From Streptomyces sp. NBRC 110035 (GTDB taxonomy: Bacteria; Actinomycetota; Actinomycetes; Streptomycetales; Streptomycetaceae): a stretch of DNA of 64,000 bases. The notes below the pieces were generated by a model that saw nothing but the letters and a program-made list of their open reading frames with translations, had not been told where the DNA came from and made no database searches. Positions 44,784 through 54,144 of this stretch are shown here, piece by piece. The stretch spans positions 310,001 through 374,000 of the forward strand of contig NZ_BBNN01000015.1 of assembly GCF_000829695.1 (NCBI RefSeq), written 5' to 3'. Position 1 is the first letter of the stretch. Each line of letters starts with the position of its first letter. Made by a program: the position numbers and the translations under genes.

Positions 44784-46001
44784 ATGACGGCTGAATCCGA
44801 CCTCGCGTTCGACCCGTGGGACCCGGCGTTCCTCGCCGACCCGTACCCCGCCTACGCCGAGCTGCGGGAACGGGGCCGGGTGCACTGGTTCGAGCCGACG
44901 AACCAGTGGCTGGTCCCGCACCACGCGGACGTCTCCGCGCTGCTGCGCGAGAGGCGTCTGGGCCGGACGTACCAGCACCGCTTCACCCACGAGGAGTTCG
45001 GCCGGACCGCCCCGACGCCCGAGCACGAGCCGTTCCACACCCTCAACGACCACGGCATGCTCGACCTCGAGCCGCCGGACCACACCCGCATCCGGCGCCT
45101 GGTGTCGAAGGCGTTCACCCCGCGCACGGTGGAGCGCCTGAAGCCGTACGTCGAAGGGCTGGCGGGGGACCTGGTGTCCGCGCTGGTCGACGCCGGCGGG
45201 GGTGACCTGCTGCGGGACGTCGCCGAACCGCTCCCGGTCGCGGTGATCGCCGAGATGCTGGGCATCCCCGAGCCGGACCGGGCCCCGCTTCGGCCCTGGT
45301 CGGCGGACATCTGCGGGATGTACGAGCTGAACCCGTCGCAGGAGACGGCGAAGCGGGCGGTCCGGGCCTCGGTCGAGTTCACCGAGTACCTGCGCGAGCT
45401 GATCGCGCACCGTCGAGCCCGCCCCGGCGACGACCTGATCTCGGGGCTGATCGCCGCCCACGACGAGGACGACCGCCTCACCGAGCAGGAGATGATCTCC
45501 ACCTGCGTGCTCCTGCTGAACGCGGGCCACGAGGCGACGGTGAACTCCACGGTCAACGGCTGGGCGGCGCTGTTCCAAAACCCCGGTCAGCTGGCCGCCC
45601 TCCGCGCGGACCACTCCCTGGTCCCCTCCGCCGTGGAGGAGCTGATGCGCTACGACACCCCGCTCCAGCTCTTCGAACGCTGGGTGCTGGACGACATCGA
45701 GATCGACGGCACGGTGGTCCCCCGGGGCGCGGAGATCGCCATGCTCTTCGGCTCCGCCAACCACGACCCGGCCGTCTTCACCGACCCTGCCCGCCTCGAC
45801 CTCACCCGCGCGGACAACCCGCACATCTCCTTCGGCGCCGGCATCCACTACTGCATCGGGGCGCCCCTGGCCCGTATCGAACTCGCGGCGTCCATGAGGG
45901 CGCTGCTGGAGCGGGCCCCCACCCTCGCCCTGGCGGAGGAACCGAAGCGCACACCGAACTTCGTGATCCGGGGGCTGGAAGGGCTGGCGGTCGAGGTCTG
46001 A
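44784..46001 (+). CDS. Cytochrome P450 (CYP107-like)
   Basis: 405 residues. I-helix NAGHEATVNST, ExxR in EELMRYDTP, and heme loop FGAGIHYCIGAPLAR with the thiolate Cys at about 357. Soluble class I bacterial P450 needing ferredoxin and reductase encoded elsewhere. The position between a lipoprotein and purA region matches where I recall S. coelicolor CYP107U1; subfamily assignment by memory only. Substrate unknown. Confidence 0.95.
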   Translation: MTAESDLAFDPWDPAFLADPYPAYAELRERGRVHWFEPTNQWLVPHHADVSALLRERRLGRTYQHRFTHEEFGRTAPTPEHEPFHTLNDHGMLDLEPPDHTRIRRLVSKAFTPRTVERLKPYVEGLAGDLVSALVDAGGGDLLRDVAEPLPVAVIAEMLGIPEPDRAPLRPWSADICGMYELNPSQETAKRAVRASVEFTEYLRELIAHRRARPGDDLISGLIAAHDEDDRLTEQEMISTCVLLLNAGHEATVNSTVNGWAALFQNPGQLAALRADHSLVPSAVEELMRYDTPLQLFERWVLDDIEIDGTVVPRGAEIAMLFGSANHDPAVFTDPARLDLTRADNPHISFGAGIHYCIGAPLARIELAASMRALLERAPTLALAEEPKRTPNFVIRGLEGLAVEV

Positions 46002-46061
46002 CCCGCCGGTCCGCGCCGGGCGGGGCTGCGGGACGGTTGCCCTTCCCGCAGCCCCACCCGG

Positions 46062-47723
46062 CTACTTCGTCTCGAGGTCCCGTCGCCGGAAGCCCGCCAG
46101 GCCCAGCCACACCAGGCCGGCGGCGACGAGGGACAGCAGGAGCAGCGGGGTCCAGTTCATCTCCGCGGCGGGGAGCCGGGGGACGTGGCCGAACGGGGAG
46201 AGGTTGTTCGTCCAGGCCGGGAACTGCAGGATCGGGCCGAGGTAGCCGACCACGAAGGCGTACACCGGCACGATCCAGGCCGCCTGGCTCGCCCGCGGGA
46301 ACCAGCCGAAGAGCACCACGGCCACGCCGACCGTGACCCACAGGGCGGGCGCGTACGCCACGGCCGCGCCCACCAGGTCCGGCAGCAGCCCGGTGTCACC
46401 GGTCGAGGCCGCGCCCGCGATGCCGAAGCCGAGCCCGGCCAGCAGCAGCACGACCGTACCGCCGCCCATGGCCACGGCCAGGTGGCCGCCGACCCAGCGG
46501 GTGCGTGAGAGGCCGGTGGCGAGGAGGGGTTCGGCGCGGCCCGCCGTCTCCTCGGAGCGGGGCCGCAGGGCCGCCATGACGACGTACACCGCCGCCACGA
46601 CCGTCAGGACGACCATGACCATGGAGGCGAAGGACTCGGCGACGCCGCTACCGCCGATGCGGTCCAGGGCCTCCTGGATCTCGTCGATGCCCTCCAGCAT
46701 GTCCTCGGCGTCCCCGAGGATCGATCCGTACATCGCGCCCATCAGGAACAGGCCGGTGCCGAAGCCGGTCAGCATGCCGCGGTGCAGGCGCAGGGCGAAG
46801 CCGACCGGTGTGGCGAGCGCGTCGGAGGCCGTGGGGCGGCCCGGCTTCCCGGGACGCAGGCCCGCGCCCACGTCCCGCCGGGTGGAGAGCACGAACCCCG
46901 CCGCCGCACACGCCGCCGCGAACACCAGGCAGAGCAGCAGCGGCCACCAGCGGTTGTCGACGTACGGGTAGCTGCGCTGCACCCAGCCGATCGGGGACAG
47001 CCAGGACAGGGCACCGTTCTCGCCGCTGTCGCCGGCCGCGCGCAGCACGTAGGCGACGCCGATGACCGCGAGCGCCGTGCCGGACGCGCCGCGCGTGTGC
47101 GCGGTGAACTGGACGGTGACCGCGGCGACGGCGGCGAAGACGAGGCCGACGGCGGCGTGGCCGAAGCCGTAGAGCAGCGAGCCCGCGGTGTCGATGCCCT
47201 CCAGCCCCAGGCCGGCCAGGCCGAAGGTCAGCAGCAGGGCCAGGGCGAGGTTGGCCAGGGCCGCGACGGACAGGGCGGCGGCGAGGTGGGCGTGGCGGCC
47301 CACGACGGTCGAGCGCACCAGCTCGGCGCGGCCGGTCTCCTCCTCGGCGCGGGTGTGCCGGGTGACGACCAGCACGCTCATGAGGCCGACGAGGACGGCC
47401 GTGAAGCCGATCATCTGGTGGCCCAGCATGGAGCCGAAGGTGTAGTCGTCGAGGTAGTGGCGGGGGCCGGACATGGCGAGGCCGGCCGGGCTGTCCATGC
47501 TCCTGACGGCGTTGGCCCGGTCCTGCGGCTCGCTGTACAGCGTCCTGAAGCTGTTCGCCGTCATGAGCGTGCCGAGGAGCAGGGCCAGGATCCACACCGG
47601 GAGCCGGATCCGGTCCCGGCGCAGGGCGAAGCGGATCAGGGTCCGGGTCCCGGCCAGCGCGGTGCCGCCCGCGACCGGTCCGGCGGGTGCCGGAGCCTCG
47701 GGGGCGGCGGTCGCGGTGGTCAT
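46062..47723 (-). CDS. ABC exporter permease
   Basis: 553 residues with about 12 hydrophobic segments in two similar halves, each with an exporter-type permease pattern; [17 protein letters not shown] starts the first. The repeated phrase [19 protein letters not shown] / [20 protein letters not shown] in both halves shows internal duplication. The ATG at 47723 overlaps the ATPase stop by four bases. Its ATPase partner is 47720-48742. Probable drug or lipid exporter of the TipC/EcsB-like actinobacterial group. Confidence 0.9.
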   Translation of the reverse strand: MTTATAAPEAPAPAGPVAGGTALAGTRTLIRFALRRDRIRLPVWILALLLGTLMTANSFRTLYSEPQDRANAVRSMDSPAGLAMSGPRHYLDDYTFGSMLGHQMIGFTAVLVGLMSVLVVTRHTRAEEETGRAELVRSTVVGRHAHLAAALSVAALANLALALLLTFGLAGLGLEGIDTAGSLLYGFGHAAVGLVFAAVAAVTVQFTAHTRGASGTALAVIGVAYVLRAAGDSGENGALSWLSPIGWVQRSYPYVDNRWWPLLLCLVFAAACAAAGFVLSTRRDVGAGLRPGKPGRPTASDALATPVGFALRLHRGMLTGFGTGLFLMGAMYGSILGDAEDMLEGIDEIQEALDRIGGSGVAESFASMVMVVLTVVAAVYVVMAALRPRSEETAGRAEPLLATGLSRTRWVGGHLAVAMGGGTVVLLLAGLGFGIAGAASTGDTGLLPDLVGAAVAYAPALWVTVGVAVVLFGWFPRASQAAWIVPVYAFVVGYLGPILQFPAWTNNLSPFGHVPRLPAAEMNWTPLLLLSLVAAGLVWLGLAGFRRRDLETK

Positions 47724-48742
47724 CGCAGGCCTCCGTCCGTGCGCTGCTCGTCCGTGCCGTGTCCGTCCGTGCGCTGCCGGTACGTGCGCTGCCCGCCGGT
47801 GCCGTGTCCGTCCGCGCCGTGCTCGTCCGGGCCGTGTCCGTTGGCGGCGAGCTCGCTGCCGTAGTGGCGGAGCATCAGCTCCTCCAGGGTCGGCGGGTGG
47901 CTGACGAGACTGCGGATGCCGAACTCGGTGAGCTTGCGGACCGCTCCGTCGACCCGGCCGCCGTCGACGGCGAACCGGACCCGGCCGGTGGCCTCGTCGA
48001 GGGTCCGCAGGTCGTGGACGCCGGGCAGCTCGTCGAGGCCGGTGGCGGGGCGCTCGGTCTCCACCTCGATGGTGGTGCGGGTCAGGTGGCGCAGCTCGCC
48101 GAGGGTGCCGGACTGGACGGTGCGCCCCAGCCGGATGATGCTCACGCGGTCGGCGAGCTTCTCCACCTGGGCCAGGATGTGGCTGGAGAGCAGGACGGTC
48201 TTGCCGGCCGCCTTGGCCTCGCCGATGACGTCCTGGAAGACGACCTCCATGAGCGGGTCCAGTCCCGCGGTCGGCTCGTCGAGCAGCAGCAGCTCGGCGT
48301 CGGAGGCGAGCGCGGCGACGATGGCGACCTTCTGCCGGTTGCCCTTGGAGTAGGCGCGGCCCTTCTTGGTCGGGTCCAGGTCGAAGCGCTCGACGAGTTC
48401 GGCGCGCCGCTTCCTGTCCAGGCCGCCGCGCAGCCGTGCCAGCAGGTCGATGGCTTCGCCGCCGGTGAGGTTCGGCCACAGTTCGACGTCGCCGGGGACG
48501 TAGGCGAGGCGACGGTGGAGCTCCACGGCGTCCGCCCACGGATCGCGCCCGAGCACCTGGGCGGCGCCCGAGTCGGCACGCAGCAGGCCGAGCAGGACGC
48601 GGATGGAGGTGGACTTGCCGGAACCGTTCGGGCCCAGGAATCCGTGGACCTCGCCGGTCTCGACCTCCAGGTCGAGACCGGCGAGTGCGTGCGTGCGGCC
48701 GAACGACTTGTGGAGTCCGGACACGGTGATGGCCTTCGTCAT
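47720..48742 (-). CDS. ABC exporter ATP-binding protein
   Basis: 340 residues. Walker [10 protein letters not shown] (about 38-46), Walker [14 protein letters not shown], switch His in SSHILAQ. The signature LSGGQ is replaced by YSKGNRQK, usual in this exporter subgroup. After a DUF4162-like domain the C-terminus is a His/Gly/Asp/Thr-rich degenerate repeat tail ([19 protein letters not shown]). ATG at 48742, divergent from the MarR-type regulator; the palindrome at 48763-48778 lies between. Confidence 0.94.
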   Translation of the reverse strand: MTKAITVSGLHKSFGRTHALAGLDLEVETGEVHGFLGPNGSGKSTSIRVLLGLLRADSGAAQVLGRDPWADAVELHRRLAYVPGDVELWPNLTGGEAIDLLARLRGGLDRKRRAELVERFDLDPTKKGRAYSKGNRQKVAIVAALASDAELLLLDEPTAGLDPLMEVVFQDVIGEAKAAGKTVLLSSHILAQVEKLADRVSIIRLGRTVQSGTLGELRHLTRTTIEVETERPATGLDELPGVHDLRTLDEATGRVRFAVDGGRVDGAVRKLTEFGIRSLVSHPPTLEELMLRHYGSELAANGHGPDEHGADGHGTGGQRTYRQRTDGHGTDEQRTDGGLR

Positions 48743-48762
48743 GCTTCGGAACGTACGCTGAT

Positions 48763-48778
48763 TTCACAAATTTGTGAA
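48763..48778. promoter_or_regulatory. Palindromic operator between ABC exporter and regulator
   Basis: TTCACAAATTTGTGAA, a perfect 16-bp palindrome, 21 bp upstream of the ATPase start and AT-rich in a GC-rich setting. It is the natural site for the divergent GbsR/MarR-type regulator. Confidence 0.8.
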
Positions 48779-48910
48779 GTTAAGGAAGTGTATAAACGCC
48801 GGACTAGACTGGTCGACGTCGCTGAGCTGCGGATACGGACACGGGGACGGGGACGGATCCGCGGAGGGCGGACGGGACACGTACGGGCCGAGGGCGGAGA
48901 TGGGCGGGCC

Positions 48911-49414
48911 ATGACGCAGGAAGGGGCCGGACTGCCGGGGCGGGACCCCGAGGCGGTCTCCCGGTTCGTCGAGCACTTCGCCGCGCAGTTGGCGGCGGCC
49001 GGAGTGCCGCGCATGCCGGCCAGGGTCTTCGCTGCCCTGCTGGTCTCGGACACCGGTCTCAGCACCTCCGCCGAACTGGGGGAGACGCTGCGGATCTCGC
49101 CCGCCGCGGTCTCCGGGGCGGTGCGCTACCTGGACCAGCAGCACCTGGTCTCCCGCGAGCGGGAGCCCGGCTCGCGCCGTGAGCGCTACCGGGTGCGCGG
49201 CGACCAGTGGTACGAGGCCCTCACCAGTCGCGAGGCCGTCCTCCGGCGCTGGCAGGACGCGCTGCGCGAGGGTGTCGCCAGCGTGGGCCCCGACACCCCG
49301 GCGGGCCTCCGGCTGGCGGAGACACTGGCCTTCTTCGAGTTCGTCGAGAAGGAGATCGAAACACTCATGGACCGCTGGCGCGCCCACCGCGAGGAGCGCT
49401 TCGGCCGCGGCTGA
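48911..49414 (+). CDS. GbsR/MarR-type transcriptional regulator
   Basis: 167 residues, winged helix with PRMPARVFAALLVSDTGLST, SAELGETLRISPAAVSGAVRYL and LVSREREPGSRRERYRV; the C-terminal helix (ALREGVASVGPDTPAGLRLAETL) serves dimerisation. This type of gene commonly sits divergent to a two-gene ABC exporter in Streptomyces and represses it. The ATG at 48911 is used; longer in-frame extensions cross the operator and are rejected. Confidence 0.9.
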   Translation: MTQEGAGLPGRDPEAVSRFVEHFAAQLAAAGVPRMPARVFAALLVSDTGLSTSAELGETLRISPAAVSGAVRYLDQQHLVSREREPGSRRERYRVRGDQWYEALTSREAVLRRWQDALREGVASVGPDTPAGLRLAETLAFFEFVEKEIETLMDRWRAHREERFGRG

Positions 49415-49444
49415 GCCGCTCCGCCCAGCCGAGGCCGACCCCGC

Positions 49445-50356
49445 TCACACCGGCAGCGTCAGCCCCCAGGCGTCCTCCCGGGCCACCCACGTCCGGGTGC
49501 CCACCGGCCCCGCCACGACCGCGTCCGCCCGGTAGCGGAAGTGCGCTCCCGACACGGTCACCGTGTGTCCTTCGGCCAGCAGCGGCGACGCCTCCGTGCC
49601 GACCGACACCGGCCGCACCTCGACCCGGGCGACCCCGCCGGGGCCGGGGACGACGGAGACGCCCTCCACCGGCTGACGCAGGTCGACCAGCGTCACCCCG
49701 TCGACCTCCACCCGCAGCCGTACCGGCCCGCCCTCGGGAGCGGAGGCGACCCGGGGCGGCAGGGCCGGCACCAGGGTGCGCACCAGGGACTGGCAGGTCC
49801 GCAGCCACGGATGCTGCACCGTGCCGGTGTCCCGGCCGACGTCCTCGGCGTCCTCGGCGTCGTAGGCGTCCCCGGCCCCGCCGGCCCCCTCCTCCCGCAT
49901 CCGCGCGGCACCGGCCGGCGGAATCCGCACCGCCCCGAGCACCACGCCGTCGCTGTCGTCCACCAGCAGGTTCATCCGCCGCTCGGTGCCCTCCAGCACG
50001 GCGCGGGACGCGGCCACCGCCCCCGTGGGCACCCCCAGCGACCGGGCGAGCGACAGCGCGCCCCCGACCGGCACCAGGGCCAGCGCGCAGCCGGTCAGCT
50101 CCCGCTGCCGGTGCAGCAGCCCCACCGCCCGGATCAGGGCCCGGTCGTCGCCGACCAGCACCGGGCGCCTCGAGCCCCGCCGGGCGAGCGCGCGGGCGAA
50201 CTCCTCCGGGCCGTCCGGCAGGCACACCTTCGTCGTCGCACCCCCGCTGAGCACGTCTTTCGCGATGCGTACGGACTCGCCGTCCCTGCGGCGGGCGACC
50301 GGATCGATGACCACCAGGAGCTGATCGGACGTCGGGGAAGTCGCCACCTCGGCCAT
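49445..50356 (-). CDS. Diacylglycerol kinase-like protein
   Basis: 303 residues of the diacylglycerol/lipid kinase catalytic family (DAGK_cat): LLVVIDPVARRRDGESV, CLPDGPEEFARALARRG, ALALVPVGGALSLARSLGVP, where the usual GGDGT/GTxND loops are modified (GDDRALIRA; PVGGALSLARS). The start ATG at 50356 follows GAGGAAGCGAGG. An Asp/Ala-rich insert AGDAYDAEDAEDVG occurs mid-protein. Divergent from purA. Altered loops make lipid-kinase activity uncertain. Confidence 0.82.
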   Translation of the reverse strand: MAEVATSPTSDQLLVVIDPVARRRDGESVRIAKDVLSGGATTKVCLPDGPEEFARALARRGSRRPVLVGDDRALIRAVGLLHRQRELTGCALALVPVGGALSLARSLGVPTGAVAASRAVLEGTERRMNLLVDDSDGVVLGAVRIPPAGAARMREEGAGGAGDAYDAEDAEDVGRDTGTVQHPWLRTCQSLVRTLVPALPPRVASAPEGGPVRLRVEVDGVTLVDLRQPVEGVSVVPGPGGVARVEVRPVSVGTEASPLLAEGHTVTVSGAHFRYRADAVVAGPVGTRTWVAREDAWGLTLPV

Positions 50357-50390
50357 GCCTCGCTTCCTCGGGTAGCATCTTTGTGCAAGA

Positions 50391-50416
50391 GCCCCTTGCG
50401 CTGTTGCGCAGGGGCT
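50391..50416 (+). promoter_or_regulatory. Stem-loop in the purA leader
   Basis: AGCCCCTTGCGC pairs with GCGCAGGGGCT across a TGTT loop, one bulge. It lies between the divergent diacylglycerol kinase-like gene and purA, and could be a leader structure or a terminator for unknown upstream transcription. Confidence 0.45.
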
Positions 50417-50542
50417 TCGTCTATTCCGGGGCATCCGGTCCGACGGTTGGCGGCCAACGGTGGTCGCGGTGTGTGCGCGGCGGAGATCCTCCGCGTACGC
50501 CCCTGACCCTGGACATGCCCCACCCGGAAGGGGTGTACGCGC

Positions 50543-51826
50543 GTGCCCGCACTTGTGCTGCTCGGTGCTCAGTGGGGTGACGAAGGCAAGGGAAAGGCGA
50601 CGGACCTGCTCGGTGGGTCCGTCGACTACGTGGTGCGTTACCAAGGCGGTAACAACGCCGGCCACACGGTGGTCGTGGGCGACCAGAAGTACGCCCTGCA
50701 CCTGCTCCCTTCCGGAATCCTCTCCCCCGGTTGCACCCCGGTCATCGGCAACGGCGTCGTCGTCGACCCCTCCGTCCTGTTCTCCGAGCTGAGCGGGCTG
50801 AACGAGCGGGGCGTCGACACGTCCAAGCTCCTGATCAGCGGCAACGCGCACATCATCACGCCGTACAACGTGACCGTCGACAAGGTGACGGAGCGGTTCC
50901 TCGGCAAGCGCAAGATCGGCACCACCGGCCGCGGCATCGGCCCGACCTACGCCGACAAGATCAACCGCGTCGGCATCCGGGTCCAGGACCTGTACGACGA
51001 GTCGATCCTCACCCAGAAGGTCGAGGCGGCCCTCGACGCCAAGAACCAGATGCTCACCAAGCTCTACAACCGGCGCGCGATCGCCGGCGAGCAGGTGGTC
51101 GAGGAACTGCTGGGCTACGCCGACAAGCTGGCGCCGTACGTCGCCGACACCGTCCTGGTGCTCAACCAGGCGCTGGAGCAGGACAAGGTGGTCCTCTTCG
51201 AGGGCGGCCAGGGCACCCTGCTCGACATCGACCACGGCACGTACCCCTTCGTCACCTCGTCGAACCCGACCGCGGGCGGCGCCTGCACGGGCTCCGGCGT
51301 GGGCCCGACGAAGATCAGCCGGGTCATCGGCATCCTCAAGGCGTACACGACCCGCGTCGGCGCCGGCCCGTTCCCGACGGAGCTGTTCGACGAGGACGGC
51401 GAGGCGCTGCGCCGCATCGGCGGCGAGCGGGGCGTCACCACCGGCCGCGACCGCCGCTGCGGCTGGTTCGACGCGGTCATCGCCCGCTACGCGACCCGCG
51501 TGAACGGCCTGACCGACTTCTTCCTCACCAAGCTCGACGTCCTCACCGGCTGGGAGCAGATCCCGGTCTGCGTGGCCTACGAGATCGACGGCAGGCGCGT
51601 GGAGGAGCTCCCCTACTCCCAGTCGGACTTCCACCACGCGAAGCCGGTCTACGAGACGCTCCCGGGCTGGTCCGAGGACATCACCGGCGCGAAGTCCTTC
51701 TCCGACCTGCCGAAGAACGCCCAGGCGTACGTCAAGGCCCTGGAGGAGATGTCCGGCGCCCCGATCTCCGCGATCGGCGTGGGCCCGGGCCGCGACGAGA
51801 CGATCGAGATCAACTCGTTCCTCTGA
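50543..51826 (+). CDS. purA: Adenylosuccinate synthetase
   Basis: 427 residues. GTP-dependent first step from IMP to AMP. P-loop region [18 protein letters not shown], then [46 protein letters not shown] (short form) and [15 protein letters not shown] start at 50543. Closed by an imperfect 17-bp hairpin at 51858-51898. Confidence 0.98.
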   Translation: MPALVLLGAQWGDEGKGKATDLLGGSVDYVVRYQGGNNAGHTVVVGDQKYALHLLPSGILSPGCTPVIGNGVVVDPSVLFSELSGLNERGVDTSKLLISGNAHIITPYNVTVDKVTERFLGKRKIGTTGRGIGPTYADKINRVGIRVQDLYDESILTQKVEAALDAKNQMLTKLYNRRAIAGEQVVEELLGYADKLAPYVADTVLVLNQALEQDKVVLFEGGQGTLLDIDHGTYPFVTSSNPTAGGACTGSGVGPTKISRVIGILKAYTTRVGAGPFPTELFDEDGEALRRIGGERGVTTGRDRRCGWFDAVIARYATRVNGLTDFFLTKLDVLTGWEQIPVCVAYEIDGRRVEELPYSQSDFHHAKPVYETLPGWSEDITGAKSFSDLPKNAQAYVKALEEMSGAPISAIGVGPGRDETIEINSFL

Positions 51827-51857
51827 GGGAGCTTTTCCGTAGTCCCGTAGATCTGAT

Positions 51858-51898
51858 GGGATGGCCGGTACGGTGAACCCGACCGGACCGGCCGTCCC
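51858..51898 (+). terminator. Terminator-like hairpin after purA
   Basis: Arms 51858-51874 and 51882-51898 pair with two imperfect positions. Followed by CACTCTTCTC. It marks the end of core DNA before the restriction island. Confidence 0.7.
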
Positions 51899-51906
51899 AC
51901 TCTTCT

Positions 51907-51955
51907 CAGTGCCGATCAGTGCCGATCAGTGCCGATCAGTGCCGATCAGTGCCGA
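51907..51955. repeat. 10-bp direct repeat, about five copies
   Basis: CAGTGCCGAT repeated at 51907, 51917, 51927, 51937 and (last base changed) 51947. The helical-turn period lies between the purA hairpin and the first gene of the defence island. It may be a regulator array or simple slippage. Confidence 0.85.
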
Positions 51956-51999
51956 GCGACAGGGGAAGCGACCACTGTGCACGTCGTGAAGGAAGCGGG

Positions 52000-53301
52000 A
52001 TGCTGCTGAGATTCCGGGTGGCCAACGTCCGGTCCCTGCGCGACGAGCAGGAACTTTCGTTCGTCGCGCCCGAGGACGACGAGAACGAGCGGGCCACCGC
52101 ACGCGACACGGAACTCTCCGACGGACGGCGGCTCCCCGTCCACACCGTCCTCGGCGTCTTCGGAGCCAACGCGTCCGGCAAGTCGAACCTGATCGCCGCA
52201 CTGCGGAACATGCGCCACTGCGTGCTGCGGTCGTACGCCGACTGGACCTCCTACGACGGCATCCCCCGCGACGAGTTCGCCCTCGACCCCAAGGCCGCCG
52301 CCGAAACCTCCCTCTACGAGGCGGACCTCGTCCTCGCCGACGGCGTGCGCTGGACGTACGGCTTCGAACTCGGGGAGCGCCGGGTGGAGGCCGAGTGGCT
52401 CTACGCCTACCCCAAGGGCCGCCGCCAGGTGTGGTTCGAACGGGACGCCACCCGCGAGAAGGACTTCGACTTCCCCGGCGACCGCCTCCGCGACCGTGCC
52501 AGGCTGGCCCGCACCACCCGCCCGGACGCCCTCCTCCTCACCAGGGCCGCGAACGACGGACACGGGCAGCTCACACCCGTCTTCGACTGGTTCAAGAACA
52601 ACTTCTGGGACGTCACCCCCGAGACCGAGCGCACCCAGCGCGAGGACTACACGGCCCTGCGGCTGCTGCGCGACGACGGTTTCCGCCGCCGGGCCGAGGA
52701 GCTCCTGGAGGTCGCCGACCTGGGCATCGCCGGAGTGGAGGTCGAGCAGACCTCCTCCGGCAGGCCCCTGGTACGGCTCGTGCACGGGAACGGGGGCGAC
52801 CGGACCACCCTCGACTGGGACGCGGAGTCCTGGGGCACCCGCTCCTGGTTCGCCCTGATCGGCCCGCTGCTGCTCGCCCTCGACACGGGAGCGGTCCTCC
52901 TCGTCGACGAGCTCGACGCCAGCCTCCACTCGCGCTTCGCGGCGGAGGTCGTGCGCCTCTTCCAGGCGCCCTGGCTCAACCGCAAGGGCGCCCAGCTCGT
53001 CTTCACCGCCCACGACCTCTCCCTCCTGCGGACCCCGGCCGGGGGGCGGCTGCTGCATCCGGGCCAGATCTGGCTCACCGAGAAGGACGAGCGGGGCGCC
53101 ACGAGCCTGACCTCGGTCGCCGACTGGGAGCCGACGGCGGAGGAGGACCTGATGGCGTCCTACCTCGCCGGAACCTTCGGGGCCGTACCGAAGGTGTCGG
53201 AGGGCCAGGTCGGCCGACGGTTGCTGCGCACCCAGGAGACGGCCGGACTGGACTCCGGGACGATGGACGACGACTTAAGGGCGGGGGCGGAAGGGCTCTG
53301 A
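52000..53301 (+). CDS. AAA ATPase of the RloA/AAA_15 type
   Basis: 433 residues, SMC/OLD-like ABC-ATPase: FRVANVRSLRDEQELSFVAP, Walker A GANASGKSN (about 55), a coiled middle, Walker B LLVDELDASLHSRF, and the switch-type His in VFTAHDLSLL. RloA-like proteins are restriction-linked; together with a TOPRIM-type partner they resemble PARIS/OLD-type abortive defence. The ATG at 52000 follows GAAGGAAG. The stop overlaps the RloB-like start (TGATG). A TTA codon at 53275-53277, nine codons before the stop, makes full-length product bldA-dependent. Confidence 0.9.
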   Translation: MLLRFRVANVRSLRDEQELSFVAPEDDENERATARDTELSDGRRLPVHTVLGVFGANASGKSNLIAALRNMRHCVLRSYADWTSYDGIPRDEFALDPKAAAETSLYEADLVLADGVRWTYGFELGERRVEAEWLYAYPKGRRQVWFERDATREKDFDFPGDRLRDRARLARTTRPDALLLTRAANDGHGQLTPVFDWFKNNFWDVTPETERTQREDYTALRLLRDDGFRRRAEELLEVADLGIAGVEVEQTSSGRPLVRLVHGNGGDRTTLDWDAESWGTRSWFALIGPLLLALDTGAVLLVDELDASLHSRFAAEVVRLFQAPWLNRKGAQLVFTAHDLSLLRTPAGGRLLHPGQIWLTEKDERGATSLTSVADWEPTAEEDLMASYLAGTFGAVPKVSEGQVGRRLLRTQETAGLDSGTMDDDLRAGAEGL

Positions 53302-54053
53302 TGGCGAGGGCACGAGGAGGGGACGACGTCTCCCGCAGGAGGGGCGGCGGCGCGAAGGGCCGGGCCGGCCGGGCACGCCAGGTGTACGTCTACACCGAGG
53401 GCGAGGTGACCGAGCCCGAGTACATCGACATCGTCGTCCGGGGCGGCACGTGGGCCGAGACGGGCCGCACGGTGCAGCACCACATCGCGAACCCCAACGC
53501 CGAGGGCAAGCACCGCAAACCGCTGCGCATGGTCCAGGAGGCCGTCCGCACCCTGCGCAAGGTCGAGCGCGAGGCGAAGGACGCCGGGCTCAGGCGCGAC
53601 AAGGACTGGAACTGGCCCCAGGTGTGGGTCCTCTTCGACCGGGACGACCACCAGGGCGTCCGTGAGGCCTTGGACCTGGCGGAGAAGGAAGGCGTGCGCG
53701 TCGCCTATTCGCACCCGTGCTTCGAACTGTGGCGGCTGCTGCACTACTCCAACTACACGGCCACCTTCGGCGGGGTCGCCAGTGACGCCACCGGCAAGCT
53801 GCGCTCGCGCCCCGGATTCGCCGCGACGTACGGACGCGGTGTGCGGACGGTCACCGAACAGCAGTCGAAGCACGTCCGTGAGGGACAGGTCCTGACTCCC
53901 TCCCACGACGACGACCTCAGCCGGTACAGGACGGCCAAGAAGCACGCCCAGAAGATCAACGACGGTCATTCCACGACCAACCCCAACGCCTGGGATCCCT
54001 ACACGGACGTGTGGCGGTTCGTGGAGGATGGTCTGCTCCTCAGTGGCTATTAG
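53301..54053 (+). CDS. RloB-like TOPRIM-type nuclease
   Basis: 250 residues of the RloB family. The catalytic-type motif YTEGEVTEPEYID (about 31-43) and the acidic FDRDDH (about 113) fit a TOPRIM active site; later CFELWRLLHY and a conserved KxxxxxND-like end. Overlaps the RloA-like ATPase by one base, so translation is coupled. By analogy with AriB of PARIS or the RloB of Campylobacter restriction loci it should be the nuclease effector, held by the ATPase. First residues are basic and low-complexity. Confidence 0.88.
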   Translation: MARARGGDDVSRRRGGGAKGRAGRARQVYVYTEGEVTEPEYIDIVVRGGTWAETGRTVQHHIANPNAEGKHRKPLRMVQEAVRTLRKVEREAKDAGLRRDKDWNWPQVWVLFDRDDHQGVREALDLAEKEGVRVAYSHPCFELWRLLHYSNYTATFGGVASDATGKLRSRPGFAATYGRGVRTVTEQQSKHVREGQVLTPSHDDDLSRYRTAKKHAQKINDGHSTTNPNAWDPYTDVWRFVEDGLLLSGY

Positions 54054-54144
54054 GCTGCATGGATGTACGGGCAGCGGCCCGAGGACATGCCACCGCGCCG
54101 CTGCCACCCCCACCGCTCGTGATACGTGAACAGGGAGCCGTAAC

